From positions 1 through 64,000 of the forward strand of contig JBFEKH010000005.1 in NCBI GenBank assembly GCA_041552775.1: a stretch of 64,000 bases of DNA, in the 5' to 3' direction. Position numbers and translations under genes: made by a program. Below are positions 8,642-17,359 of this stretch, piece by piece. Below the pieces are notes generated by a model. That model worked only from the letters and a program-made list of their open reading frames with translations. It was not told where the DNA came from and ran no database searches. Each line of letters starts with the position of its first letter. Positions within the stretch are counted from its first letter, which is position 1. The stretch comes from Allopontixanthobacter sp041552775 (GTDB lineage Bacteria > Pseudomonadota > Alphaproteobacteria > Sphingomonadales > Sphingomonadaceae).

Positions 8642-8725
8642 ACATGCGGGTGGAGGTTCCCACTTTGGTGATCATCGAAACCTGCAATCTGCGCCACGCC
8701 AATAGCGCAGATGCAGGGAATGGGA
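8601..8725 (-). ncRNA. candidate small structured RNA
   Basis: Three consecutive hairpins lie on the minus strand between the LOV-HTH stop (8825) and odc. The first has arms 8705-8715 and 8683-8694 with one bulge. The second pairs 8677-8682 with 8655-8660 and has one G-U pair. The third is the terminator. A single-stranded stretch between the second and third contains CCTCCACCC, similar to the anti-Shine-Dalgarno motifs in many alphaproteobacterial small RNAs. A possible -10 element (TATCCT) lies near 8755. The 5' end is approximate. Alternatively this is the structured 3' untranslated region of the LOV-HTH mRNA. Confidence 0.4.
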
Positions 8726-8824
8726 ATTTGTCCGATTGATCGACCTGAGCAGGATATGCGCTCTGTCTGCGATTATCGAAATACGGACTTTAGGCTATGC
8801 TGCCCTGCCGCCCCGCATCGACCT

Positions 8825-9538
8825 TCAGATGCCGGCTTCCACTGCAAGGCGGATCAAATCGGCGCTGGTACGTAATCCCAGTTTTTCCATAACCAGGCCG
8901 CGGTGCATTTTGACGGTTTTTTCTGCCAGTCCCAGTTTATACGCGATTTCCTTGTTGCGCAGGCCTTGTGCGACCAGTTGGGTCACTTCCAACTGGCGCG
9001 GTGATAGCGTCTGGATCATCTCCGACGCGCGGCTGCGGCGGGCGGAAAAGATTCCGTTCTGCCCCTCGTCGACCTCAACCTGGCTACCGAGAAAATACTG
9101 CAGCTCGTCGCGCTTGTCGTAAATCGGCGCAACCAGCACTGCATTGCGAAACGGACTCCCGTCGCGTTTGTAGTTGAGGATTTCAACCAACACCGACTTA
9201 TGTTCGCGAACCCCTTCGCGGATGAGTTCGGTCAGCCAGGGCTCCGTCCCAGAACCCGACAGGAACCGGCAATTGCGGCCGAGTATTTCGTCCTCGGCAT
9301 AGCCGGTCAGGTCCATGAAAGGCTGGTTTACCGCAACAATCGGATTGTCTTTGAGGCGCGGATTGGAAATGACCGATGCGATCGGGCTGGCGGTAATGAG
9401 GCTGGTTACCCAATCCGGCGGATAAATCTCCGCCAGGGGCACAGAAGTGCTTGCCGCTACCGACTGGGGTATCGATGCCTGATCTGAATTACGTTCCACC
9501 ACTACGGGCAATATCGGCCCTGCGTTCCCGGAATGCAA
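8825..9538 (-). CDS. LOV-HTH blue-light transcription factor (EL222-like)
   Basis: A 237-residue photoreceptor regulator. Residues about 42-157 form a LOV domain with the flavin-adduct motif GRNCRFL, cysteine 90 being the residue that bonds to the flavin C4a in blue light. A linker helix follows, then a LuxR/GerE-type helix-turn-helix (about 175-237) with LSPRQLEV and KTVKMHRG. From memory the sequence is close to EL222 of Erythrobacter litoralis along its length, including the strand SQVEVDEG. In EL222 light releases the HTH from the LOV sheet and allows dimerisation on DNA. The gene starts 23 bases after hemA on the same strand, so the two are probably cotranscribed. Confidence 0.93.
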   Translation of the reverse strand: MHSGNAGPILPVVVERNSDQASIPQSVAASTSVPLAEIYPPDWVTSLITASPIASVISNPRLKDNPIVAVNQPFMDLTGYAEDEILGRNCRFLSGSGTEPWLTELIREGVREHKSVLVEILNYKRDGSPFRNAVLVAPIYDKRDELQYFLGSQVEVDEGQNGIFSARRSRASEMIQTLSPRQLEVTQLVAQGLRNKEIAYKLGLAEKTVKMHRGLVMEKLGLRTSADLIRLAVEAGI

Positions 9539-9561
9539 TGCGCGGAAATTACCGGAAAGTG

Positions 9562-10776
9562 TCAGGCGGCTTGCCGCATTTCCAACCGGTCCCAGATTTC
9601 CACCAGCGCCTTGGTCAGTTCCGCCATCATCGATTCGGTATGGGCGGGGCCAGGGGTAAATCGCAGGCGCTCTGTCCCGCGCGGCACCGTGGGATAGTTG
9701 ATCGGCTGCACGTAGACGCCGTATTCCGCGAGCAGGATGTCGCTGATCCGTTTTGCATGCACAGGATCGCCCACCATCAGCGGGACGATGTGCGTGGTTG
9801 TATCCATCACGGGCAGGCCGGCATCACGGAAATGCTTCTTCAACGCAGCAGCGTTGGCCTGCTGTGCGTCGCGTTCGACCGAGGATTGCTTCAGGTGCCG
9901 CACCGATGCGAGCACTCCCGCCACCAATACTGGGCTGAGCGAGGTGGTGAAAATGAAGCCAGGGGCATAGGAGCGGATCACGTCGATGATCTTGGTGTCA
10001 GCAGCGATATATCCGCCCATGACGCCGAATGCCTTGCCCAACGTGCCTTCGATAATATCGATTCGGTCCGCTGCCTCGTCGCGTTCCGAAATGCCCCCTC
10101 CGCGCTTGCCGTACATGCCGACTGCGTGGACTTCGTCGATGTAGGTCAACGCATTGTATTTGTCGGCCAGGTCGCAAACCGCGTGAATTGGCGCGACATC
10201 GCCGTCCATCGAATATACGCTTTCAAACGCGATCAGCTTGGGCGTGTCGGGGTCTTCCGCGGCTAGCAGATGTTCCAGATGCGCCATGTCATTATGGTTG
10301 AATACGCGTTTCTCGCAGCCGGAATTGCGGATACCCGCGATCATGCTGGCGTGGTTCAAACTGTCGGAGAAAATGATGCAGCCCGGCAGCAGCTTTGCCA
10401 GCGTGGACAGCGTTGCATCGTTGGACACGTAGCCGCTGGTGAACAGCAGTGCGCCTTGTTTGCCATGCAGGTCAGCCAGTTCGTTTTCCAGCTCGACATG
10501 GAAATGGGTGTTACCACCGATATTGCGGGTACCGCCTGATCCCGCGCCGACATCATGCAGCGCGTCTTCCATGGCGGAGATTACCTTGGGGTGCTGGCCC
10601 ATGGCGAGGTAATCGTTGGAGCACCACACGGTGATCGGCTTGGGGCCATTGTGCCCGTGAAAACAGCGCGCGTTGGGATACGCGCCCTTGTTCCGCATGA
10701 TATCGATAAAGACGCGGTAACGTCCTTCGGAATGCAGGCGATCAATGGCCTGGTCGAAGATCTGGTTGTAATTCAC
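9562..10776 (-). CDS. hemA: 5-aminolevulinate synthase
   Basis: Condenses glycine and succinyl-CoA to 5-aminolevulinate, the first committed step of tetrapyrrole synthesis in alphaproteobacteria. The 404-residue protein has the full family pattern: CSNDYLAMG near residue 52, the GSGGTRNIGG segment, the VYSMDGD motif, the EVHAVG cofactor motif, and the PLP lysine at 248 in EGTLGKAFG. The length matches bacterial ALA synthases. The gene is followed by the LOV-HTH regulator, which suggests light-linked control of porphyrin supply. Its leader can form competing hairpins. Confidence 0.97.
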   Translation of the reverse strand: MNYNQIFDQAIDRLHSEGRYRVFIDIMRNKGAYPNARCFHGHNGPKPITVWCSNDYLAMGQHPKVISAMEDALHDVGAGSGGTRNIGGNTHFHVELENELADLHGKQGALLFTSGYVSNDATLSTLAKLLPGCIIFSDSLNHASMIAGIRNSGCEKRVFNHNDMAHLEHLLAAEDPDTPKLIAFESVYSMDGDVAPIHAVCDLADKYNALTYIDEVHAVGMYGKRGGGISERDEAADRIDIIEGTLGKAFGVMGGYIAADTKIIDVIRSYAPGFIFTTSLSPVLVAGVLASVRHLKQSSVERDAQQANAAALKKHFRDAGLPVMDTTTHIVPLMVGDPVHAKRISDILLAEYGVYVQPINYPTVPRGTERLRFTPGPAHTESMMAELTKALVEIWDRLEMRQAA

Positions 10777-10793
10777 ACCCTAACCTGCGTCAT

Positions 10794-10835
10794 AGCGCCG
10801 GTTTTATCCGGCTGTTCACCGGCGATTTAGGCGCT
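10794..10835 (-). promoter_or_regulatory. potential hairpin leader of hemA
   Basis: Between 18 and 59 bases before the hemA start there is an outer stem (10794-10799 with 10830-10835) enclosing three CCGG-containing segments that could pair in alternative ways. No attenuator T-tract or known riboswitch consensus was seen. Confidence 0.25.
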
Positions 10836-10878
10836 CCGATTGAATATTGCCACCGCGATCTTTGCGAACGATTCTCGA

Positions 10879-11673
10879 TTAGAAGCGGCTAAGCGTGTTG
10901 AGGCCGTAACCTGTCAATGTTTTGCGCAAGGATTCCAGGTGCTCGATCGGTCCGGTAGTGACCGCGAGATCAGGGGAAGTGCGGGCGTACTGCTGTCCTT
11001 TGGTCAGGTCGGCAATCCTGCGTGCAATGCCCTCGGCGCCGTCGATAAGGCGAACGTGAGGGCCGAATTCCTTGCCCAATTCCTCGCGAAGGAGCGGGAA
11101 ATGGGTGCAAGCAAGGACAACTGCATCAATCGCGTCGCCCTGTGCCTGGTCGCGCAGTCCGGCAACTGCCGATGCAATCGCGGCCCGGTCGACCGGTTCG
11201 CCGCGCAATTTCGCTTCCGCTACTTCCACCAATTGCGGCGCGGCATGGCGTAGCAGGGTCTTGCCGCTGGCGAATTCTCGCTCGAGATTGTCGACATAGG
11301 CTTGCCGGACTGTAGCAGCAGTCCCGAGCAGGCCGATAACGCCGCTCCGGGTCATTGCGGAAGCGGGCTTGATTGCGGGAACCGTGCCGACAATCGGCAC
11401 CTCCAGCACTTCACGCACCATGCCCAGCGCAATGGTGGAGGCAGTGTTGCAGGCAATGCAGACGAGGCGGGGGCGATACCGCTCGCTCATCCGGCCGAGC
11501 AGGCCGGCAACCCGGGTGGCAATCTGGACCTCGGTCTTTGTGCCGTAGGGCAATCCCGCCTGGTCAGAGGCGTAAATCACTGACGCGTCTGGCAGAATAT
11601 TGCGCAATTCGCCCAGTACCGACAGGCCGCCCACACCGGAATCGAACAGCAGGATGGGCGCATCTGGCAGCAA
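10879..11673 (-). CDS. murI: glutamate racemase
   Basis: Interconverts L- and D-glutamate for peptidoglycan. The 264-residue protein begins with the FDSGVGGLSV motif, has the first catalytic cysteine in ACNTAS and the second in ACTHFPLL, and the SDQAGLPYG substrate loop in which most relatives have DxxxxPYG. The length is normal for the family. It is a single gene on the minus strand, convergent with nothing, and followed after about 100 bases by hemA in the same direction. Confidence 0.95.
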   Translation of the reverse strand: MLPDAPILLFDSGVGGLSVLGELRNILPDASVIYASDQAGLPYGTKTEVQIATRVAGLLGRMSERYRPRLVCIACNTASTIALGMVREVLEVPIVGTVPAIKPASAMTRSGVIGLLGTAATVRQAYVDNLEREFASGKTLLRHAAPQLVEVAEAKLRGEPVDRAAIASAVAGLRDQAQGDAIDAVVLACTHFPLLREELGKEFGPHVRLIDGAEGIARRIADLTKGQQYARTSPDLAVTTGPIEHLESLRKTLTGYGLNTLSRF

Positions 11674-11788
11674 GTTAAACTCCGTATCCGTTCGGCCTAA
11701 GCTTGTCGAAGGCCTGCTTTTACTCCATCGGGAGTAGGAACAAGACGCCGCTTCGGCAAGCTGAAGTCTAACGGTAACTGAGGGTAAT

Positions 11789-12373
11789 ATGGATATTCTT
11801 TGGGCCGCATTGCTGGGTTACGCACTTGGATCGATCCCGTTCGGGCTAATCCTGACCCTTATAGCGGGGATGGGCGATGTGCGAAAAATCGGGTCGGGTA
11901 ACATTGGCGCGACCAATGTCCTGCGCACCGGCAAGAAGGGATTGGCGGCGGCCACGCTGCTGCTCGATATGTTGAAGGGCTTCCTGCCCGTATTTCTCGC
12001 ATGGCGGTATTTTCCCGATGCGGTGGGCTTTGCCGCGGTGGGCGCAATTATCGGACATTGTTTCCCGCTGTGGCTTAAATTCAAGGGCGGCAAGGGCGTA
12101 GCGACGCTGGCGGGTGTGTGCTTCGGCATCGCCTGGCCCATCGGCGCGGTCTATACGCTGGCATGGATCGGAATGCTGGCGATCTGGCGGATCAGTTCGC
12201 TCGCCGGGATGACCGCGGCAGTGACTGCACCGGTGGCAGCCTATCTGACTGGCTGGCCCCAATTCGTGCCGTACCTCGCAGTGATCGCTGTCCTGATCCT
12301 GTGGCTGCACCGTGCGAATATTGGCCGGCTGCGGGCAGGCACGGAACCGAAAGTTGGCGGCAGTAAGGCGTGA
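11789..12373 (+). CDS. plsY: glycerol-3-phosphate acyltransferase
   Basis: Membrane enzyme that transfers an acyl group from acyl-phosphate to glycerol-3-phosphate, the first step of phospholipid synthesis in bacteria using the PlsX/PlsY route. The 194-residue protein has several hydrophobic helices and the three PlsY motifs: GSIPFG near the N-terminus, SGNIGATNVLR, and KFKGGKGVAT. Its stop codon overlaps the GTG start of the dprA reading frame (GTGA), so the two were translationally coupled. Confidence 0.95.
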   Translation: MDILWAALLGYALGSIPFGLILTLIAGMGDVRKIGSGNIGATNVLRTGKKGLAAATLLLDMLKGFLPVFLAWRYFPDAVGFAAVGAIIGHCFPLWLKFKGGKGVATLAGVCFGIAWPIGAVYTLAWIGMLAIWRISSLAGMTAAVTAPVAAYLTGWPQFVPYLAVIAVLILWLHRANIGRLRAGTEPKVGGSKA

Positions 12374-13481
12374 CCACCATTCTGTTGCAGCCCGCTCTTT
12401 CGCAGGAAGAAGCGTTTGCCCGCATCCGACTGCTGCGATCCCTCAATATCGGCCCGGTCAGCTATGCCCAGTTGCTGCGCCGTTTTGGCAATGCGGTTGC
12501 TGCGCTGGAGGGTTTGCCCGATCTCGGCAAGCGGGGGGGCGGCAATATGCGCCCGCTCCTGCGGCCCGGATCGAGGCGGAGATAAATGCTGTTCGCAAGG
12601 TGGGCGCGCGTTACCTGTTCAACGATTCGCCCGAATATCCGGCATTGCTGCGCGAATTGGAAAGCGTGCCCCCGATCCTGACCTATCGCGGCAATGTGGC
12701 GCTGGCTTCCAAGTCCTGTGTGGCGATGGTCGGGGCGCCCAATGCCTCTCCCGCAGCAGTCAAGCTGGCCCGCGATTTTGCCATGGCATTGTCTGAGGAA
12801 GGGCTGGTGGTCGTGTCCGGCCTTGCCCGAGGGATTGACGGGGCAGCGCACAAGGGCTCGCTCCCGGCAACCATCGGCGTGATCGCCAGCGGGATCGAAA
12901 TTGCATATCCGCCGCAACATGCGGAGTTGCAGGAACAGATTGCCAGTCAGGGACTGTTGATTGCCGAGCAGCCACCCGACACCGAACCGCGCGGCAGCCA
13001 TTCCCCCAGCCGCAACCGGATCATCGCAGGACTCGCTGCCGGAACACTCGTAGTCGAAGCGGCTCCAAAGTCCGGCTCGCTGATCACTGCAAGACTGGCC
13101 GGTGAGGCTGGACGCGAAGTCATGGCAATCCCCGGCAGCCCGCTCGACAGCCGTTCGCAAGGCTGCAACCAACTGATCCGCGAAGGAGCGGTGTTGGTCC
13201 AGTCGTCGGAGGATGTGGTGGAATTGCTGTCGGGGTTTGACGGTAACCCCCGGCCCAGCTTCCGCGAAACGCAGGCTTGGAGTTACGACCCGGGCGAGGA
13301 TTTCCCCGATGAAGAACCGGCTGACATCGAACAGCTCCTGACGACCGCACCGATTGCAGTGGACGAGTTGATCCGGCAGTCGGGCGTCAGTGCTGCGTCG
13401 GTCCAATTGGCGCTGCTGGAACTCGAAATCGTCGGCCGTTTGACCCGGCATGCGGCGGGCAGGGTGAGCCTGACGGGATAA
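12370..13481 (+). pseudogene. dprA: DNA-processing protein DprA, frameshifted
   Basis: DprA loads RecA onto incoming single-stranded DNA during natural transformation. The N-terminal part starts at the GTG at 12370 and is read in one frame up to a run of seven G (12533-12539), after which that frame stops at 12585. The remainder, including the Rossmann core (GLARGIDGAAH, SRNRIIAGLA, and the GSPLDSRSQGCNQLI segment) and a C-terminal winged-helix, continues in another frame to 13481. One additional G in the run would restore a normal DprA. Either the gene is truly inactivated or phase-variable, or a base was lost in sequencing. Confidence 0.85.
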
Positions 13482-13602
13482 GTATCCCCGATTTTACATT
13501 GAATCCATGCAATCCCCAGCTACTTGACGAACCGCATTCTACGGCCCCACCCTCGCGTACACGTACACACGTAAGCAGACCTAAGGATTTTACCCCACTT
13601 CC

Positions 13603-16197
13603 ATGCAGCTAGTTATCGTCGAATCGCCCGCAAAGGCGAAGACCATCGAGAAATACCTCGGCAAGGACTTCAAGGTTCTGGCGTCCTACGGCCACGTCCG
13701 CGATCTGCCGCCGAAAGACGGCTCGGTCCGTCCGGACGAGGATTTTGCGATGGATTGGGAAGTCTACCGCGACAAGACATCCCGCATGAAGGAAATCACC
13801 GACGCGGCGAAGAAGGCTGACCGCCTGATCCTTGCAACCGACCCTGACCGCGAAGGCGAAGCCATTTCGTGGCACGTCAAGGAATTGCTGACCAAGCGCA
13901 AGGCACTGCCCAAGGTGGTCGACCGGGTGACGTTTAACGCAATAACCAAGGCTGCGGTGACAGAGGCGATGGGCAAGCCCCGCGGGCTCGATATGGATCT
14001 GATCGACGCCTATCTGGCGCGTCGTGCGCTGGATTATTTGTTCGGCTTCACGCTGTCACCCGTGCTGTGGCGCAAGCTGCCCGGCGCGAAAAGTGCAGGG
14101 CGTGTGCAGTCCGTCGCGCTGCGGATCATTGTCGACCGCGAACGCGAAATCGAAGCATTCCGGTCTGAAGAATATTGGTCCGTCGTAGCCAAGATGGAGC
14201 AGGACGGGACCGAATTCGATGCCCGCCTGGTCAAGTTCGACGGCCAGAAGCTCGAGAAATTGACCCTGGGCAACCAAGGCAGCGCGATGGCCGCCAAGGC
14301 AGCGGTTGAGGCTGGCCGCTTCACGATCGAAGACGTCGAAACCAAGCCCCAGAAACGCCATCCTTCGCCGCCATTCACCACTTCGACCCTGCAGCAGGAA
14401 GCCAGCCGCAAGCTCGGCTATTCCGCCAGCCACACGATGCGGCTGGCGCAGAATTTGTACGAAGCGGGCGCGATTACCTACATGCGGACCGATGGTGTGC
14501 AGATGGATCACAGCGCCATTTCCGCCGTGCGGTTGGCTATTTCGGACCGTTATAACGGGCATTATTTGCCGGAAAAACCGCGCCATTACGCCACCAAGGC
14601 CAAGAATGCGCAGGAAGCGCATGAGGCGATCCGGCCCACCAGCTTTACTCAGGACAAATTCGGCAGCGGCGACGAGGCCAAGCTGTATTCGCTGATCTTC
14701 AAGCGCGCGATGGCCAGCCAGATGGCGTCTGCCAGCCTGGAACGGACCACCGTGACCATGCGCGATCCCACCGGTCGGCATGAACTGCGTGCGACCGGGC
14801 AAGTGGTAAAATTCCCCGGCTTTCTGGCGGTGTACGAAGAAAGCTTCGACGATAAATCGGATGACGAATCCGGCCTGCTTCCGGTGACGAAGAAGGGCGA
14901 TAGCCCGCTCAAGAAATCGGTTGAAGCCAACCAGCATTTCACCCAGCCGCCGCCGCGTTTTTCCGAGGCATCGCTGGTCAAGCGGCTCGAAGAACTGGGC
15001 ATTGGCCGTCCGTCCACTTACGCCTCTACCATCCAGACCCTGCGCGACCGAGACTACGTGCGGATGGAGAAAAACCGCTTCTTCGCGGAGGAATCGGGCC
15101 GCCTCCTGACCGCGTTCCTCGAACGGTTTTTCGAACAATACGTCGCCTATGATTTCACGGCAGAAATGGAAGAAGAGCTCGACACCGTGTCCGACGGGCG
15201 CGAGGAATATAAGGATTTGCTCGCCAAATTCTGGAAGGATTTCAAGCCCAAGACCGCCGAGGTCATGGAGTTCAAACCGTCCGAAGTTTCCGAGAAACTG
15301 GACGAGTTCCTGTCCGACTATCTGTTCCCGCCGCGCGAAGACGGTCACGATCCCCGTTTCTGTCCGCTGTGCGACAAGGAAGGCCGCGGTGATGGCAGGC
15401 TAGCTCTGCGGGGCGGTAAGTACGGCGCGTTCATCGCCTGCGCCAACTATCCCGAATGCAAATTCACTCGCCGCTTTGCCCAGCCGGGCGGCGAGGGTGA
15501 GGACGGCGCGGAAGACGAATCGATGGGCACCGATCCGGTTTCTGGCTTGCCAGTCGAACGCAAGACAGGCCGGTTTGGCCCGTACATCCAGTTGGGTGAG
15601 GGCAAGGAAGCCAAGCGCGCCAGCATCCCGAAGGACCTCGACGATTTCGATCTGGAATGGGCGCTGAAGCTGCTCGATTTGCCGCGTATTGTCGGGCAGC
15701 ATCCAGAGACCGGCAACGACATCGAGGCCAACATCGGCCGCTATGGCCCATACCTGCGTCACGACGGCAAATATGCCAAGTTGACCAGCACTCGCGATGT
15801 GTTCGATACCGGCATGAATGCGGCGGTGACGCTGTTGGCGGAGGCTGCCAACCGCAAGGGCGGCACGCGGGCTGCGGCAGAACCGATCAAGACGCTTTCT
15901 GTCCACCCGACATCTGGCGGCGAGATGAAGGTGATGCCGGGTCGCTATGGCCCCTACGTCACCGACGGCACCAACAATGCAACCATCCCCAAGGAAATCA
16001 AACCCGAGGAATTAACCGAAGAACAGGCAATCGCCCTGATCGACGCACGCATTGCCAAGGGTCCGCCGAAGAAAAAGGGCCGCAAGGCCCCCGCGAAAAA
16101 GAAGGCTCCGGTGAAGAAAAAGGCGGCGGCGAAGAAGCCCGCCGCCAAGAGGGCCCCCGCCAACAAGAAGGCGCCTGCCAAGAAAGCCGCCGAGTAA
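13603..16197 (+). CDS. topA: DNA topoisomerase I
   Basis: Type IA topoisomerase that relaxes negative supercoils. The 864-residue protein begins with the TOPRIM domain (IVESPAKAKTIEKYL, and DPDREGE), has the active-site tyrosine region YMRTDGVQM, a zinc-ribbon repeat with CPLCDKE and CANYPECKF, and further C-terminal topoisomerase repeat units (GRYGPY occurs twice). The last 50 or so residues are a lysine-alanine-proline tail like histone H1, as in many alphaproteobacterial TopA proteins. The next small gene begins on the last base of the topA stop codon. Confidence 0.97.
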   Translation: MQLVIVESPAKAKTIEKYLGKDFKVLASYGHVRDLPPKDGSVRPDEDFAMDWEVYRDKTSRMKEITDAAKKADRLILATDPDREGEAISWHVKELLTKRKALPKVVDRVTFNAITKAAVTEAMGKPRGLDMDLIDAYLARRALDYLFGFTLSPVLWRKLPGAKSAGRVQSVALRIIVDREREIEAFRSEEYWSVVAKMEQDGTEFDARLVKFDGQKLEKLTLGNQGSAMAAKAAVEAGRFTIEDVETKPQKRHPSPPFTTSTLQQEASRKLGYSASHTMRLAQNLYEAGAITYMRTDGVQMDHSAISAVRLAISDRYNGHYLPEKPRHYATKAKNAQEAHEAIRPTSFTQDKFGSGDEAKLYSLIFKRAMASQMASASLERTTVTMRDPTGRHELRATGQVVKFPGFLAVYEESFDDKSDDESGLLPVTKKGDSPLKKSVEANQHFTQPPPRFSEASLVKRLEELGIGRPSTYASTIQTLRDRDYVRMEKNRFFAEESGRLLTAFLERFFEQYVAYDFTAEMEEELDTVSDGREEYKDLLAKFWKDFKPKTAEVMEFKPSEVSEKLDEFLSDYLFPPREDGHDPRFCPLCDKEGRGDGRLALRGGKYGAFIACANYPECKFTRRFAQPGGEGEDGAEDESMGTDPVSGLPVERKTGRFGPYIQLGEGKEAKRASIPKDLDDFDLEWALKLLDLPRIVGQHPETGNDIEANIGRYGPYLRHDGKYAKLTSTRDVFDTGMNAAVTLLAEAANRKGGTRAAAEPIKTLSVHPTSGGEMKVMPGRYGPYVTDGTNNATIPKEIKPEELTEEQAIALIDARIAKGPPKKKGRKAPAKKKAPVKKKAAAKKPAAKRAPANKKAPAKKAAE

Positions 16198-16379
16198 TGG
16201 GCAAGGAGCACTTCGAACGCCACAAACAACCCTGGAACGCCGAGGAGGCCGGAAAACTCCGCCTCCTCGCCGGGAAGGGGCACGGTATCAAGGCCATTGC
16301 AAAGGCGCTGGGCCGGAGCGAGGAATCGACCAAGGGTTACGCCAAGAAAAACAACGTTGCAATTGCCAAGAAGCGCTAG
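16197..16379 (+). CDS. small basic HTH-like protein, GcrA-like motif
   Basis: A 60-residue basic protein whose ATG shares one base with the topA stop (TAATG), so it is translated by coupling with topA. The sequence has the layout of a small SANT/GcrA-like helix-turn-helix: a tryptophan followed by EEAGKL, then GIKAIAKALGRSEES, then a lysine-rich helix ending in IAKKR. The resemblance is to the first 45 residues of GcrA, a cell-cycle regulator; it lacks the rest of GcrA. DNA binding is inferred, not shown. Third codon positions are GC-rich as in the neighbours. Confidence 0.65.
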   Translation: MGKEHFERHKQPWNAEEAGKLRLLAGKGHGIKAIAKALGRSEESTKGYAKKNNVAIAKKR

Positions 16380-16398
16380 GCGGTACGGACTTCTCCGC

Positions 16399-17334
16399 TT
16401 ACTCGGGCTCGCGTGACTTCATCGGCGGAACTGCCGAAGTGGCGGCACCCATGACCAGACTCCTCGCCCGCAGGACAGTGTCCAGATATGGGGTCTTGAG
16501 GGCAAAGAACTGTAACGCCGTCATTCCCAGAAACCGTTTGCAATCGCGCAGGAAATGCGAAGTGTCGGTGTAGGATATGTCAATGACCGAATGCCTGTTT
16601 TTGGCGGTGTCTTTCTTCATCATCAGCAGCGATCGCAGGAAGCGCGAACGGATCATCAAGGTGCGGGCCGGAAAACCGAAATAGCGCAAGGATATGCGCC
16701 GCAGCTTGTGGATTGGTAAGGCAAGCAGGTCACTCGCTTCGGCAACTGTCCCAACGGAATTATCGAGCACCAATTCGGTTAGTGCCAGAATCTCTGTTTC
16801 TTGCCGGTGTGGCTTGGCCATGTGGGCAAGCAGGAAATTGTCCAGAATGCCTTTGACTGCTGGCCCCTGATCGGAATGCCTGAGGCTTTCGAACAGCGCG
16901 CTGCAGACTTCTGGCGCAAGCAATTGATCGAGCGGCACGATCCGGTCCCGGTAAAGGGTCGCGTCAAGATCGAACAGCCGTGCGACCCCTGCGGGGGTCA
17001 GCCGGATACCAATGGTTGCTCCGCCGTCCGTATTCCATTTCATGGCCACACAGGTCGTGCCATAAAATCCCAACCTTGGGAGATGGTCATACACTTGGCC
17101 GCCAAGGGTAACCGTCATGGGAATTTCGGTCAGGATAATCCGTATCGCCGGCCAGCCGGGCAGAACCCATTCCTCCGCTCCGATAGCGTTTGGCCCCTCG
17201 GAATCGAGCACGTGATAGTCGGATACGAATGCCGCCAAGCGCGGGTCGGGGATTTCGTATCGCAAGGCGGAACCAGGTGCCAATTCGAACATCGCCGGAT
17301 CGATACCTGGCGTCAGGGAACCGCTTTCAATCAT
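16399..17334 (-). CDS. AraC family transcriptional regulator
   Basis: A 311-residue protein with a C-terminal AraC-type DNA-binding domain, here somewhat diverged. Residues about 200-290 contain two helix-turn-helix units, with LPIHKLRRISLRYFGF in the first and the DTSHFLRDCKRFLGMTALQF segment in the second, the latter being the more typical AraC signature. The N-terminal 170 residues resemble the ligand-sensing portion found in regulators such as those with DUF6597-like domains. The target genes and inducer are unknown. It is convergent with the small gene after topA and lies downstream of era on the same strand. Confidence 0.8.
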   Translation of the reverse strand: MIESGSLTPGIDPAMFELAPGSALRYEIPDPRLAAFVSDYHVLDSEGPNAIGAEEWVLPGWPAIRIILTEIPMTVTLGGQVYDHLPRLGFYGTTCVAMKWNTDGGATIGIRLTPAGVARLFDLDATLYRDRIVPLDQLLAPEVCSALFESLRHSDQGPAVKGILDNFLLAHMAKPHRQETEILALTELVLDNSVGTVAEASDLLALPIHKLRRISLRYFGFPARTLMIRSRFLRSLLMMKKDTAKNRHSVIDISYTDTSHFLRDCKRFLGMTALQFFALKTPYLDTVLRARSLVMGAATSAVPPMKSREPE

Positions 17335-17359
17335 CTTGTGCTCGCAGGGTTACGCAAGT

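Noticed and set aside
12312..12600. Upstream continuation of the second dprA frame through the end of plsY, which could suggest an intact gene starting at 12312
   Set aside because: The DprA N-terminal sequence is clearly in the other frame from 12370 to the G7 tract; the continuation is antiframe to plsY and dprA and has no similarity.
13554..13580. Short repeated CGTACAC units before topA
   Set aside because: Only two or three imperfect copies; too short to support a repeat array or a specific binding site.
14056..15348. 430-residue open frame antisense to topA
   Set aside because: Shadow of the topA codon usage; the plus strand has all topoisomerase motifs.
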